The notes beneath the pieces are model-generated. The model was not told where the DNA came from and did no database searches. It saw only the letters and a program-made list of their open reading frames with translations. DNA of 64,000 bases, taken from contig JANYDK010000116.1 of assembly GCA_025363655.1 (NCBI GenBank), forward strand, positions 62,001 to 126,000, read 5' to 3'. Shown piece after piece: positions 16,241-25,116 of the stretch; position 1 is the stretch's first letter, and each line of letters opens with the position of its first letter. Made by a program: the position numbers and the translations under genes. The stretch is from Deltaproteobacteria bacterium. GTDB taxonomy: Bacteria > Myxococcota_A > Polyangia > Polyangiales > JADJMO01.

Positions 16241-16915
16241 TCAGCTTTTGCAGCTCGTGCGTGCGCGGCCGCCGGCGACGGTGACGCCGAGCGCGGCGAC
16301 GATGGTGGCGGCGTCTTCCGGATGAATCGTCAAGACGCGAAGGAGACGCGCGTCGAACGAAGCACCGGCGAGGAGCGCGTCGCGGAGATCGATTGCGCCA
16401 GGGCCACCTTCGCCTCGCGCGCCCGACAGGTCACAGCGCGCGAGATCGCTCTCGGGGAAGGCGACGCCCTCGAGCTTGGTGCCGCCGAAGGCCGCGCCGT
16501 CGAGGCGACAGTTGGTGAAGACGACGCGACGCAGCGACGCCGTGTCGAACGTCGCCATGTCGAGGGTGCAGCCGGTGAAGGTGACGTCTTCGAGAGAGGC
16601 CTCTTCGGTGAAATCGACGCCCACCAGGCGACAATCGACGAAGGCGACGCGCTGTAGCCGTGACCCCTTCCAGCCGATGTTGGCGAGATCGCAGCGCTGG
16701 AACGAGCAATCGATGAGCGTCGAGATCGGCGCCTCGAGATCGCGTCGCTCGACCCCGACGATGCGACGACCTTCGAGTGAGAGGGTCTCGTCGTCTTCGT
16801 CGACCTCCAAGACGTCGAGCGGCGCCTGGCGATCGTCGAGCTTGGGCGCGTTCACGTGGAGGCACGATGAATCGTCACAGCCCTTGTTTTTGGTGCCTTT
16901 CGTCGATTTGGCCAT
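16241..16915 (-). CDS. Pentapeptide-repeat protein
   Basis: 224 residues starting at an ATG 4 bp after the trmD stop, so the two are probably co-transcribed. Residues 1-50 are charged and contain two Cys. From about residue 65 to 175 the sequence follows the five-residue periodicity of pentapeptide repeats, with Leu or Phe at every fifth position (CDLANIG, LQRVAF, LRRVVF, LDGAAF, LARCDLSGA). This forms a right-handed quadrilateral beta helix. Some relatives mimic DNA and bind gyrase, but nothing here assigns a target. The C-terminal 40 residues leave the repeat. Confidence 0.8.
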   Translation of the reverse strand: MAKSTKGTKNKGCDDSSCLHVNAPKLDDRQAPLDVLEVDEDDETLSLEGRRIVGVERRDLEAPISTLIDCSFQRCDLANIGWKGSRLQRVAFVDCRLVGVDFTEEASLEDVTFTGCTLDMATFDTASLRRVVFTNCRLDGAAFGGTKLEGVAFPESDLARCDLSGARGEGGPGAIDLRDALLAGASFDARLLRVLTIHPEDAATIVAALGVTVAGGRARTSCKS

Positions 16916-16919
16916 CTCG

Positions 16920-17663
16920 TCAACCCGTCGGGGGCTTCCTCCGCGACTTCTTCGGAAGGGGCGGCGGCGGCAGTGGGAGATCGGGGCGACGGGTGCGCGT
17001 GCGTTCGATCGCCTCGGCGCGTCGCCACTTCGCGATCTCGGCGTGGTGTCCGCTCGAGAGCACGTCGGGCACCTTGGCGCCGCGATACTCGAGCGGACGC
17101 GTGTAGTGCGGGTACTCGAGGAGGCCGTCGGTGGCAGTGCTGTGCGACTCCTCTTCGGTGGACGCCTCGTTGCCGAGGACGCCGGGGAGCAGACGCACCG
17201 TCGCCTCGACGATGGCCATCGTCGGAATTTCGCCGCCGGTGAGCACGAAGTCGCCGAGCGAGAGCTCTTCGTCGACATAGGCACGCACGCGCTCGTCGAA
17301 GCCCTCGTAGCGGCCACAAATGAGCATCAAGGCGGGCTCGGCGGCGAGGCGCGCGGCCGTCTTCTGATCGAAGCGTTGGCCTTGCGGCGTCAGCAAGATG
17401 CGTCGCGCCCGCGGCTCACCGGACTCTGCAGCGCGCGCGTCGAGGGCATCGAACGAAGCGACGAGACAATCGACGCGCATCACCATCCCCGAGCCGCCGC
17501 CGTACGGCGTGTCGTCGACCGCCTTGTGCTTGCCGAGGCCGAAGTCGCGAGGCGATTGGAAATGGAACGAGGCAATGCCCCGTTCGACGGCGCGCCCGAC
17601 GAAGCTGATCGCGACGAAGCGATCGAAGAGCTCGGGGAACAGCGTGACGACGTCGTAGCGCAC
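16920..17663 (-). CDS. trmD: tRNA (guanine-N1-)-methyltransferase
   Basis: A 247-residue SPOUT-class enzyme that methylates G37 of tRNAs reading CNN codons, preventing frameshifts. Diagnostic motifs: the N-terminal DVVTLFPELF, the GMVMRVD segment, CGRYEGFDERV, and LSLGDFVLTGGEIP of the trefoil-knot SAM site. The C-terminal PHYTRP and VPDVLSSGHH are also typical. The start is a GTG. The usual neighbours rpsP, rimM and rplS are not next to it here. A Pro/Lys-rich C-terminal tail is a local addition. Confidence 0.96.
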   Translation of the reverse strand: MRYDVVTLFPELFDRFVAISFVGRAVERGIASFHFQSPRDFGLGKHKAVDDTPYGGGSGMVMRVDCLVASFDALDARAAESGEPRARRILLTPQGQRFDQKTAARLAAEPALMLICGRYEGFDERVRAYVDEELSLGDFVLTGGEIPTMAIVEATVRLLPGVLGNEASTEEESHSTATDGLLEYPHYTRPLEYRGAKVPDVLSSGHHAEIAKWRRAEAIERTRTRRPDLPLPPPPLPKKSRRKPPTG

Positions 17664-17707
17664 GCGGCTCGATAGCCTGAAAATGGCTGGAATTGAAGTT
17701 GTGCGAG

Positions 17708-18649
17708 CTATGCGCCCGAGAGTCGCTCTTCTTCGTTCTCATTGCCCGCGGCGCGCACCAGGGCGTAGCCCATCGTCTTGGTGTTGTGGGCGGCGGCGGC
17801 CCGACCGTCGGCATCGACGACGATGGTGCCGCCTTCACCGCCGACGCGACGTTGCAGCTCGCCGAGGAGCGCGAGCGCAGCGGGGCCGAGGCCGCCGGTG
17901 CGTCGCAAGCGCGCGAGACCTTCGGCGAGACGGACGGCGAAGGTGGTGCGGATGAACGACTCGCCCTTGCCGGTGGCGGAGACAGCGCCGAGCAAGTCGT
18001 CGGCGTAGGTGCCGGCGCCGAGGATCGGTGAGTCGCCGATGCGTCCGGCGTGCTTGCCCATCGCGCCGCCGGTGCTGGTCGCGGCGGCGACATGTCCAAG
18101 CGAATCGCGGGCGACCGCGCCGACGGTGCCGCCTGCCCAGTTGCCTTCGGCGCGATGTTCGCGCACCGCCTGCCAACGTTCGAGTGCCGCCTCGGTGCGC
18201 ATCGCCTCCAGCGTGCTTCGAATGAAGCCTTTTTCCTCGGCAAATCGTGCGGCGCCCGCGCCCGCGTAGAGGACGTGTCTTCCGTCTTCGAGCACCGCGC
18301 GGGCGATGGCGATGGGGTTCTTGAAGGGCGGGAGGACGGCGACGCCCCCGCCGCGGAGCGACGTGCCCTCCATGATCGAAGCGTCGAGCTCGATGTCGCC
18401 GTCTTCGGTCAGGCACGCGCCGGTGCCGGAGTTGAAGATCGGATCGTCCTCGAGCGCGCGCACCGAGGCTTCGACTGCGTCGAGCGCCGAGCCACCTTCG
18501 CGTAGCACCTTGGCGCCGAGCTCGGCAGCGGCGAGGCAACCGGCGGCGTGGACCGGCACACGCGAGACGTCGATGTCCCCCGCGCCGCCGTGCACGAGAA
18601 TCACCCACTGCGACGGCCCACGCTCGATCGACTTCGGTCCCGTTTCCAT
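17708..18649 (-). CDS. Isoaspartyl peptidase/L-asparaginase (Ntn hydrolase)
   Basis: A 313-residue plant-type asparaginase precursor. The self-cleaved nucleophile is Thr175 in GNWAGGTVGAVA, which becomes the N-terminus of the beta subunit. The alpha chain carries VHGGAG and FNSGTG. TSTGG and GRIGDSPILGAGTYAD line the substrate pocket. It removes isoaspartyl residues from damaged proteins or peptides and hydrolyses asparagine. Length is standard. It is alone on its strand between trmD and a membrane protein. Confidence 0.93.
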   Translation of the reverse strand: METGPKSIERGPSQWVILVHGGAGDIDVSRVPVHAAGCLAAAELGAKVLREGGSALDAVEASVRALEDDPIFNSGTGACLTEDGDIELDASIMEGTSLRGGGVAVLPPFKNPIAIARAVLEDGRHVLYAGAGAARFAEEKGFIRSTLEAMRTEAALERWQAVREHRAEGNWAGGTVGAVARDSLGHVAAATSTGGAMGKHAGRIGDSPILGAGTYADDLLGAVSATGKGESFIRTTFAVRLAEGLARLRRTGGLGPAALALLGELQRRVGGEGGTIVVDADGRAAAAHNTKTMGYALVRAAGNENEEERLSGA

Positions 18650-18670
18650 GGAGGTCGCATCCTAGCCGGT

Positions 18671-19447
18671 TCACATCCAGGCTTCTTCTCGCGCGAGCGA
18701 GGCGGCCGTGCGGTGCTCGAGGAGCGCGACGACGAGTAAGACGAGCGCAGGTAGAGCAGTGGCGAGCGCAGGGATGGCGTGCGCGCCGGCGCTCTGGAAG
18801 GCCGCGATTTGTGCGCCGCCGTAGATCGCAGCGGTGAGGAGCGTGCGCATCGGGCGTCGCCGCAAGGGCGAGGCGATCCAGAGGGACAGCGCGAGTCCGG
18901 CGAGGGCGACGGTCAGCGCAGCGGCAGCGCGCGCGCGTTCGGGTGTGCCCATCGGTCCAGGAGCGCTGGGCGAGATCGCGAGCAAACCGAGGACGCCGTC
19001 GTCGCCGAAGATGATGCCGTCGCGATCGGAGACGAAGGCGACGGCCCCCGAGGGCGCCTTCACCACCCGCATGTCGCTCGCGATCGCCGGCGGCGGGAAG
19101 AGCGGGCTGACGTCGATCTTCGGCGAAAATAGGCCAATCGCAGCGGCGAGGGAGAGAAAGCCGGCGGCCGCGATCGGCGAGAGACGGGCACGAAGGGGAG
19201 AGACCCCGAGCGCCGAGAGCGCACGAAGCTCACCCGCGGTGCGCGCCGGGGCCAAGGTGATGGCGACGGCGATCGCGGCCGCGATGGGCACGAGCGGAAG
19301 GACGCCGATCGAACGACCTCCGGTGCCTGGGGTCGCGACGCCGCGCTCGTCGGTGACGAAGGCGATGAGCCACACCACCGACGTCGCCAAGATCGAGAGC
19401 CCGAGCGTGCGCAACGCGAGTCGGACGTCGTAGGCAGAGAAGCGCAC
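18671..19447 (-). CDS. Multi-pass membrane protein, possibly LptF/LptG-related
   Basis: 258 residues from a GTG at 19447; the longer open frame reaches back into the divergent gene and is unlikely. About five hydrophobic segments: two before residue 80, one near 95-115, one at about 180-200, and one at the C-terminus. The segment LRALSALGVSPLRARLSPIAA resembles the cytoplasmic coupling region of LptF/LptG permeases (Arg-rich ALGVSP), and a soluble portion follows. The similarity is suggestive only, and the periplasmic jellyroll is short. It could equally be an uncharacterised envelope protein. Confidence 0.6.
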   Translation of the reverse strand: MRFSAYDVRLALRTLGLSILATSVVWLIAFVTDERGVATPGTGGRSIGVLPLVPIAAAIAVAITLAPARTAGELRALSALGVSPLRARLSPIAAAGFLSLAAAIGLFSPKIDVSPLFPPPAIASDMRVVKAPSGAVAFVSDRDGIIFGDDGVLGLLAISPSAPGPMGTPERARAAAALTVALAGLALSLWIASPLRRRPMRTLLTAAIYGGAQIAAFQSAGAHAIPALATALPALVLLVVALLEHRTAASLAREEAWM

Positions 19448-19496
19448 GGCGAACACTATACCCCGGGTTTCTTGGCCCCGAATGCATGAGGTGGCT

Positions 19497-20111
19497 ATGG
19501 CCGAGAGAATGCTCGCCAAGCTCCGACTCGTTTCGCGCGTCTCGTACTACTCGCGGGTCGGGCTGACCGTCGCCCTCTTCGGTTGCTCGAGCATCCTCGG
19601 CAACAAAGACCCGCACGATCCGGGCGCGGGGATCGGCGTCTATGCGCTCAGTGCCACCGCCGACACGACGTCGAGTTGCGCCGAGGTCATCGCCTCTGCG
19701 CCCAAGCCGTGGACGTTTTCGGTGACGATGCGTCGCGACAAGACGACCGGCTATTGGATGAGCGGCGCCGATCCGCTCGTCGGCACCATCGATGATCTCG
19801 GCAACATCACCTTCAGCAACTCGACGCCGACGTTGGTTCACGACGTCGAAAAAGCGAAGGGCGTCGGCGCCTGCACGATCGTGCGAACCGACGATTTTGC
19901 CGGCAAATTCGCCGGCGCCCCCGACTCGGTGACCGGCAAGCAGACGTTCACCGGCACGCTCACCTATTCGTATTCGGTGCAGGCAGGGAGCGATTGTCGC
20001 GACGTCGTCGGCCAGGCCAACGCCGACAACCCGACGCCGATCTTCGCCGTCATGCCCTGCCAAGCTCGCTTCGCCGTCACCGCCACGCGCACCGGCGACG
20101 CCGCCAAGTAG
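19497..20111 (+). CDS. Predicted lipoprotein, function unknown
   Basis: 204 residues. The N-terminal hydrophobic run ends in VALFGCSS, a lipobox with Cys at about residue 30. The mature domain is about 170 residues of probable beta structure with four Cys that could form two disulphides. I recognise no family. Possible starts are ATGs at 19482, 19497 and 19509; none has a convincing ribosome-binding site spacing. It is divergent from the membrane protein with only about 50 bp between starts. Confidence 0.65.
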   Translation: MAERMLAKLRLVSRVSYYSRVGLTVALFGCSSILGNKDPHDPGAGIGVYALSATADTTSSCAEVIASAPKPWTFSVTMRRDKTTGYWMSGADPLVGTIDDLGNITFSNSTPTLVHDVEKAKGVGACTIVRTDDFAGKFAGAPDSVTGKQTFTGTLTYSYSVQAGSDCRDVVGQANADNPTPIFAVMPCQARFAVTATRTGDAAK

Positions 20112-20142
20112 CTCGCTTCACGCGCTCACTGCAAACCGCTGC

Positions 20143-20703
20143 TCAGTATCTGCAGCCGTCGAAGACTTTCGGAAGGACGAACGTCGCGCTGTCGCGGTGT
20201 CCGTCGCTCCAGATCGATTCGACGATGACGATGTGCGCGCCGTCCACCGTCTTCGCCACCGAGACGCTGCCGCCGTCGGCGATGCGTTGGTCGGCGAACT
20301 GCGCCGCTGGGTTCACGCGCACCGCGAAGACCGCCGCCGAGCCGGGCGCACCGAGCGCGGGATCGGGGGCGACTGGGTAATTGCCCTCCCGAAGCGAGGG
20401 CATGTCGATCGCGGCGAAGACGCCTGGTCGCGCGGGCGAGTCGTCGACGACGCCGACCTTCGCGGTCGGCGGCAGCAGGCTTCCATCCCAAGCCATGAGA
20501 AGACAGCGCGTCTTGTTGCCGTCCGGGAGCTTGCGCGCGACCACGTGATCGGGACGCACGCAAAGGCCTCCGACGCAGTTGGTGGGCTCGTCGGGATCGA
20601 CATGCGCGGCCTTCGGTTCGGGTGCGCCAGCGCAAGCCGAGAGCACGCTCGCGAGCGCGGCGATCGCCGTGAATTCAGTGAAGGCCGTGAATGTAGTTCG
20701 CAT
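20143..20703 (-). CDS. Predicted lipoprotein, function unknown
   Basis: 186 residues starting at ATG 20703 (an upstream TTG would add three residues). The signal ends in ASVLSACAG with the lipidated Cys at about residue 25. The mature protein has a CVGGLCV pair and ends CRY, with mostly beta-type sequence and no recognised motif. It is convergent with the previous lipoprotein gene and divergent from glyA. Confidence 0.65.
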   Translation of the reverse strand: MRTTFTAFTEFTAIAALASVLSACAGAPEPKAAHVDPDEPTNCVGGLCVRPDHVVARKLPDGNKTRCLLMAWDGSLLPPTAKVGVVDDSPARPGVFAAIDMPSLREGNYPVAPDPALGAPGSAAVFAVRVNPAAQFADQRIADGGSVSVAKTVDGAHIVIVESIWSDGHRDSATFVLPKVFDGCRY

Positions 20704-20826
20704 CTTGGGCAATCGCCTTCGTGCTTACTGAGTTGCGTCGGCGTCGCTGCGATTCATTCGTCTGCCTCGCTCGGTCGTCCGAGGGTTCGATTGCCCTCCC
20801 GCGCCGTCGCTCCTACTCCGCTCGAC

Positions 20827-22086
20827 ATGCCCTGGACGGAGCCCTCTCTCGCTGCAGTCGACCCGGAAATCGCTCACCTCATCCGCGACGCCAACGCGCT
20901 CGAAGCGCGGACGATTCGCCTGATTCCCAGCGAGAACTACGCTTCTCGCGCGGTGCAGGAGGCGACCGGCAGCGTGCTCGGCAACAAGTACTCGGAGGGC
21001 TATCCGCACAAGCGCTACTACGAAGGTCAGCAAATCGTCGACCCGGTCGAAGAGCTCGCGCGCAACCGGATGATGAAGCTCTTCGGTGCCGAGCACTGCA
21101 ACGTGCAGCCCTACAGCGGGAGCCCGGCGAACCTCGCCGTCTACTTCGCCTTCCTCAAGCCCGGCGACACGGTGATGGGCCTCGCGCTGCCGGCGGGTGG
21201 TCACCTGACGCACGGCTGGGGCGTGTCGATCACCGGCAGCTATTTCAAGAGCGCCGCGTACGGCGTGCGTCGTGAGGATCAACGCATCGATCTCGACGAG
21301 GTTCGCAAGCTCGCCAAAGAGCACCAGCCGAAGCTGATCTTCTGCGGCGGCACCGCTTACGCGCGCACCTGGGATTTTCCCGCGTTCCGCTCGATCGCCG
21401 ACGAGGTGGGCGCCATCCTCGTCGCCGACATCGCGCACATCGCCGGGCTCGTCGCGGGCGGCGCGCACCCGAGCCCGATCGGCATCGCCGACGTGGTGAC
21501 GACGACGACGCACAAGACGCTGCGTGGTCCGCGCGGCGGCATGATCATGGCGAAGAAGGTCCACGCCGCGGCCATCGACAAGGCCGTATTTCCCGGCCTG
21601 CAGGGCGGTCCGCACAACCACACGACCGCGGCCATCGCCGTCGCCGCGCATGAAGCGCTGCAACCGTCGTTCAAGACCTACGCGCACGCCATCGTCGAGA
21701 ACGCGAAGGCGCTCGCCGCTGCGCTCTCGGAGCGCGGCTTCTCGCTCGTCACCGGCGGCACCGACAACCACCTCATCCTCGCCGACCTCACGCCGCTGAA
21801 CGTGTCGGGGAAGATCGCCGCGCGCGCGCTCGATCGCGCGGGGCTCGTCCTCAACTACAACTCGGTGCCCTTCGATCCGCGCAAGCCGTTCGATCCCTCG
21901 GGCATCCGTCTCGGCACGCCGGGGGCCACGTCGCGTGGCATGGGCACCACCGAAATGGTGCAAATCGCCGAGTGGATGAAGCGCGTCGTCACCAAGCACG
22001 ACGACGAGGCGAACCTCGAAGCGGTTCGTCGCGAAGTCGAGGCCGTGTGCGCGAAGTATCCCGCGCCGGGCGTGCTCGTCGAGTAG
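20827..22086 (+). CDS. glyA: Serine hydroxymethyltransferase
   Basis: A 419-residue PLP enzyme converting serine and tetrahydrofolate to glycine and methylene-THF. The catalytic Lys is residue 230 in TTTTHKTLRGPRGG. The N-terminal LIPSENYASRAVQEATGS and YSEGYPHKRYYEG are diagnostic. Length matches bacterial GlyA. The start ATG at 20827 gives the normal N-terminus; the frame is open far upstream, but that is shadow of the antisense lipoprotein. The 120-bp leader shows a small CTCGG/CCGAG hairpin but no glycine-riboswitch signature. Confidence 0.97.
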   Translation: MPWTEPSLAAVDPEIAHLIRDANALEARTIRLIPSENYASRAVQEATGSVLGNKYSEGYPHKRYYEGQQIVDPVEELARNRMMKLFGAEHCNVQPYSGSPANLAVYFAFLKPGDTVMGLALPAGGHLTHGWGVSITGSYFKSAAYGVRREDQRIDLDEVRKLAKEHQPKLIFCGGTAYARTWDFPAFRSIADEVGAILVADIAHIAGLVAGGAHPSPIGIADVVTTTTHKTLRGPRGGMIMAKKVHAAAIDKAVFPGLQGGPHNHTTAAIAVAAHEALQPSFKTYAHAIVENAKALAAALSERGFSLVTGGTDNHLILADLTPLNVSGKIAARALDRAGLVLNYNSVPFDPRKPFDPSGIRLGTPGATSRGMGTTEMVQIAEWMKRVVTKHDDEANLEAVRREVEAVCAKYPAPGVLVE

Positions 22087-22152
22087 CTTCGGCAACCGAG
22101 CGGAGCGAGATTGACCGAAGCGGCCAAAGTTGCGAAGCAACCTTTGGCGAAA
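22086..22152 (+). repeat. Dispersed 67-bp hairpin repeat, copy 1
   Basis: Begins at the last base of the glyA stop. It differs from the copy at 61856-61923 by a single inserted base. It can fold as two hairpins: CTTCGG pairs with CCGAAG, and CCAAAGTTGC pairs with GCAACCTTTGG across a GAA loop with one bulge. Its position directly after a stop codon suggests a transcript-end or mRNA-stability function. It has no T tract. Confidence 0.75.
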
Positions 22153-22207
22153 TGAAAGGCGCTGGGAAGGCTTTGGCAGGGCGAGAAAGCCGTGCCATCC
22201 TCGGCCG

Positions 22208-22597
22208 ATGCCCAGCTTCGCCGAGATCCGCGCCTATGCGAAGGCCAACTACACGACCCTCGAAGACGGTGAAGAAGCGCTCACCCTCGAGTTCAAATTC
22301 GCCGGTGACCGCAGCCAGCGCGTGCGCCTCGTCCACCACGAGGCCTTCGACAAAGACTGGATCGAGTTCCGCTCGGTCGTCTGCGAGAAGAGCGAGCTCG
22401 CCGCCGAAGAAGCACTGCGCGCCAATGATGGAATGACGATCGGAGCGCTCGCGCTCGACGGCGAAGGACGGTACGTCCTCTCGTACCGCGCCGCGCTCGA
22501 CACGATGGACGAGGACGAGTTCGAGCTCCCGCTCCTCGCCGTCGCCCACACCGCCGACAAGCTCGAAGCGAAATACGCGAAAAAAGACGTTCGCTAG
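22208..22597 (+). CDS. Small conserved-looking protein, possibly YbjN/secretion-chaperone fold
   Basis: 129 residues from the ATG at 22208; the frame is open further upstream only through the repeat element. The sequence alternates beta-type (TLEFKFA, QRVRLVHHEAF, RYVLSYRAAL) and helical stretches, with an acidic patch DTMDEDEFELPL. Size and pattern resemble the YbjN/type III secretion chaperone-like fold, but no motif proves it. No signal peptide, so probably cytoplasmic. It ends 4 bp before the permease gene and may share its transcript. Confidence 0.6.
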   Translation: MPSFAEIRAYAKANYTTLEDGEEALTLEFKFAGDRSQRVRLVHHEAFDKDWIEFRSVVCEKSELAAEEALRANDGMTIGALALDGEGRYVLSYRAALDTMDEDEFELPLLAVAHTADKLEAKYAKKDVR

Positions 22598-22601
22598 CGG
22601 C

Positions 22602-23849
22602 ATGGGCACCGAGCCGCAGCGGCCGCCGCTCGGTCTCGTCGCGCTGGTGGCGCTCGGCATCAACGGCATCGTCGGCGTCGGAATCTTCCTCGCGCCCACC
22701 ACGGTTGCGGCGGCCGTTCCGGGGACGGCGGGTGCGCTCGTCTATCTCGCGATCGCGCTCGGTTGTCTGCCGATCGCCTTCGTCTATGCGCGACTGGCGC
22801 GCGCGCTGCCACACGATGGAGGCCCGACGCTCTATGCAGAGCGAGCCTTCGGCCCACGCGTCGCGCGCGGCGTCGGAGTGCTCATCTGGGTGAGCGCGCT
22901 CTTCTCGACGTCGGCGGTCACGCGCGCGCTCGCGGAGATCGTCGCGCGCGCGACTTCGAATCGCATTCCCATCGGCGTCGTCGCCGTCGCGCTCGTCGTC
23001 GCCTTCGTCCTCGTCAACCTGCGTGGCTTGCAGCTGTCGGCGTGGGCGTGGACGTTGCTGACGGCGCTGAAGCTCCTCCCGCTCGTCGCCGTCGGCGCGC
23101 TCGGGGCCGTCGCGGCGAACGTAATCACGCATGAAAATAGGTATGATCACGCGTCGCCGGCGTCGCTCGGGGGCGCGCTCCTGGCGGTGCTCTTCGCGCT
23201 TCAAGGTTTCGAGATCGTTCCGCTGCCGGCGGGTCAAGCGCGGGATCCCGAGCGCACGGTGCCACGCGCGACCGTCGCCTCGCTGCTCGGGGCCGGGGTC
23301 CTCTACGCGGTGATCCACCTCGGATGTGCGCGGGCGCTCCCTGCGCTGTCGACCACCGCCGAACCGATCGTCGCTGCCGCGCGTGCGCTCGGAGGAGGCA
23401 CGTTGGCGAAGCTCGTCGGCGCGGGCGTCGTCGCTTCGACGCTCGGCATCGTCGTCGGCATGCACGCGATGACGCCGCGGTACCTGACGGCGGTGGTGCG
23501 ACCGGGAGAAGCCCGTCCGGTGCATGTGCCGTCGATCGTCGCCAGCGCGGCGTTGGTCGCGCCCTTGGCCGCGCTCGGGTCGCTCTCGGTGCTCGTCGAT
23601 CTCTCGAGCGTCGCCGTCCTCACGCAATACGCCGGAGCTGCGCTTTCACTCGGGGTCCTCGCCCGTCGTCGCGCGCATGGGCTCGCGGCGCGTGACCTCT
23701 GGCCGGTGATCCCCTCCCTCGCGGTCGTCGCGGTTCTTCTTGCCCAGACGCATCTCCGTGACCTCTTGGTCGCGGCCGGCATCTCGGTCATCGGTGCATT
23801 CGTCGCCTCCCGTCTCGCGCGGTCTCCCGCTTCGCCGCCCCAGGGTTGA
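22602..23849 (+). CDS. APC-family amino acid permease
   Basis: A 415-residue protein with about 12 hydrophobic helices. The first helix carries GINGIVGVGIFLAP, the glycine-rich substrate-backbone motif of the amino acid-polyamine-organocation family. A second family motif is FALQGFEIVPLPAGQARDPER in helix 6 and the loop after it, usually F-x-G-F-E-x-x-x-x-x-x-E-x-x-x-P. It is predicted to import or exchange amino acids across the inner membrane; the substrate is unknown. Proximity to glyA is compatible with serine or glycine use but proves nothing. Confidence 0.88.
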   Translation: MGTEPQRPPLGLVALVALGINGIVGVGIFLAPTTVAAAVPGTAGALVYLAIALGCLPIAFVYARLARALPHDGGPTLYAERAFGPRVARGVGVLIWVSALFSTSAVTRALAEIVARATSNRIPIGVVAVALVVAFVLVNLRGLQLSAWAWTLLTALKLLPLVAVGALGAVAANVITHENRYDHASPASLGGALLAVLFALQGFEIVPLPAGQARDPERTVPRATVASLLGAGVLYAVIHLGCARALPALSTTAEPIVAAARALGGGTLAKLVGAGVVASTLGIVVGMHAMTPRYLTAVVRPGEARPVHVPSIVASAALVAPLAALGSLSVLVDLSSVAVLTQYAGAALSLGVLARRRAHGLAARDLWPVIPSLAVVAVLLAQTHLRDLLVAAGISVIGAFVASRLARSPASPPQG

Positions 23850-23928
23850 CCCCGCGCCGCGAGAGACACACGCTGCCGTCCTCGCCGCCGCGGAGCCTGG
23901 TATCCTCGACGCGCTCCCCACTGAACGA

Positions 23929-25113
23929 ATGGCTTCCAAGCGCACGCGCGAATCGGTCGCTCCGGCGAAGAGTACCTCCACCGAGGCTGGGCGGAGGCCC
24001 AAGCGCGGCAAGGACACGGGCGCTCCGCCGCCCAACGACGACGAGCAAGAGGCTGGCGCGGGCGACGACGAGACGACCGAGGTCGATGCCGAAGTGGTCG
24101 ATGCCGACGCGCCCGACGAAGACGCCGCACCCGCCGCCGCCGGCTTCGACGACGACGAAACGACGGAAGAAGAGGCCCTCGTCGACGAAGACGGCGAAGA
24201 AGCGCCCCGTCGCAAGAAGGTCGTCGGCTACGCAGAAGATCCCGACTCGAAAGAGGTCGCGCTCTCCCGCTACGACCCGATGCAGGCCTACCTGCGCGAG
24301 GTCCAGCGTCACCCGCTGCTCACGCCCGAGCAGGAGACCGCGCTCGCCACCGACTATTTCGGCACCGGCAACGTCCGCGCAGCGCACACGCTGGTGACGT
24401 CGAACCTTCGCCTGGTGGTGAAAATCGCCTACGAATACCGGCGCGCCTACAAGAACATCATGGACCTGGTGCAAGAGGGCAACGTCGGCCTCATGCAGGC
24501 CGTGAAGAAGTTCGACCCGACGCGCGGGGTGAAGCTCTCGTCGTACGCCGCGTGGTGGATTCGCGCGTACATCCTCCGCTACATCCTCAACAACTGGCGC
24601 ATGGTGAAGCTCGGCACCACGCAGGCCCAGCGAAAGCTCTTCTTCAACCTCAACAAAGAGAAGCAGCGCCTCTTGGCGATGGGCATCGATCCGACGGCCA
24701 AAGCCATCGCCGAGCGGCTCAACGTCGACGAAAAAGAGGTTGCCGACATGGACGTGCGCCTCGGCGCGAGCGAAACGTCGCTCGATGCGCCGGTCGGCGA
24801 CAACGATGGAAAGCCCACCGCGCGTGTCGATTTGCTCCCCAGCGCCGGCGAAGCGGCCGACGTCATGCTCGCCGACGCCGAGCTGCAGAGCGCCCTCCGC
24901 GGCAAGCTCGAGACCTTCCGTCAGACGCTCAAGGGCAAAGACCTCGAAATCTTCGATCTCCGCCTCACCGCGCGTGACGAGCCGCTGACGTTGCAAGAGC
25001 TCGGCGATCGTTTCGGCGTCTCGCGCGAGCGCGTGCGGCAGCTCGAAGCGCGCCTCGTCGGCAAGCTGCGGGTCCACTTGCGCCACGAGCTCGAGGAAGC
25101 CGCGCAGCACTGA
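23929..25113 (+). CDS. RpoH-type (sigma32-like) sigma factor with acidic N-terminal extension
   Basis: 394 residues. Residues 1-110 are a low-complexity, strongly acidic Asp/Glu/Ala extension with a few basic patches. From about 112 the sigma70-family core begins: region 2 with LVTSNLRLVVKIA, IMDLVQEGNVGLMQAVKKFD and SSYAAWWIRAYI; the RpoH-box motif QRKLFFNL near 240; and region 4 with TLQELGDRFGVSRERVRQLE. The RpoH box marks it as a heat-shock-type alternative sigma factor. The ATG at 23929 gives the extension; a shorter product is not excluded. It is followed 3 bp later by rsmI. Confidence 0.9.
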   Translation: MASKRTRESVAPAKSTSTEAGRRPKRGKDTGAPPPNDDEQEAGAGDDETTEVDAEVVDADAPDEDAAPAAAGFDDDETTEEEALVDEDGEEAPRRKKVVGYAEDPDSKEVALSRYDPMQAYLREVQRHPLLTPEQETALATDYFGTGNVRAAHTLVTSNLRLVVKIAYEYRRAYKNIMDLVQEGNVGLMQAVKKFDPTRGVKLSSYAAWWIRAYILRYILNNWRMVKLGTTQAQRKLFFNLNKEKQRLLAMGIDPTAKAIAERLNVDEKEVADMDVRLGASETSLDAPVGDNDGKPTARVDLLPSAGEAADVMLADAELQSALRGKLETFRQTLKGKDLEIFDLRLTARDEPLTLQELGDRFGVSRERVRQLEARLVGKLRVHLRHELEEAAQH

Positions 25114-25116
25114 GCG

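Noticed and set aside
20704-20826. Glycine riboswitch upstream of glyA
   Set aside because: The leader has only a small 5-bp hairpin and none of the conserved paired helices of that riboswitch.
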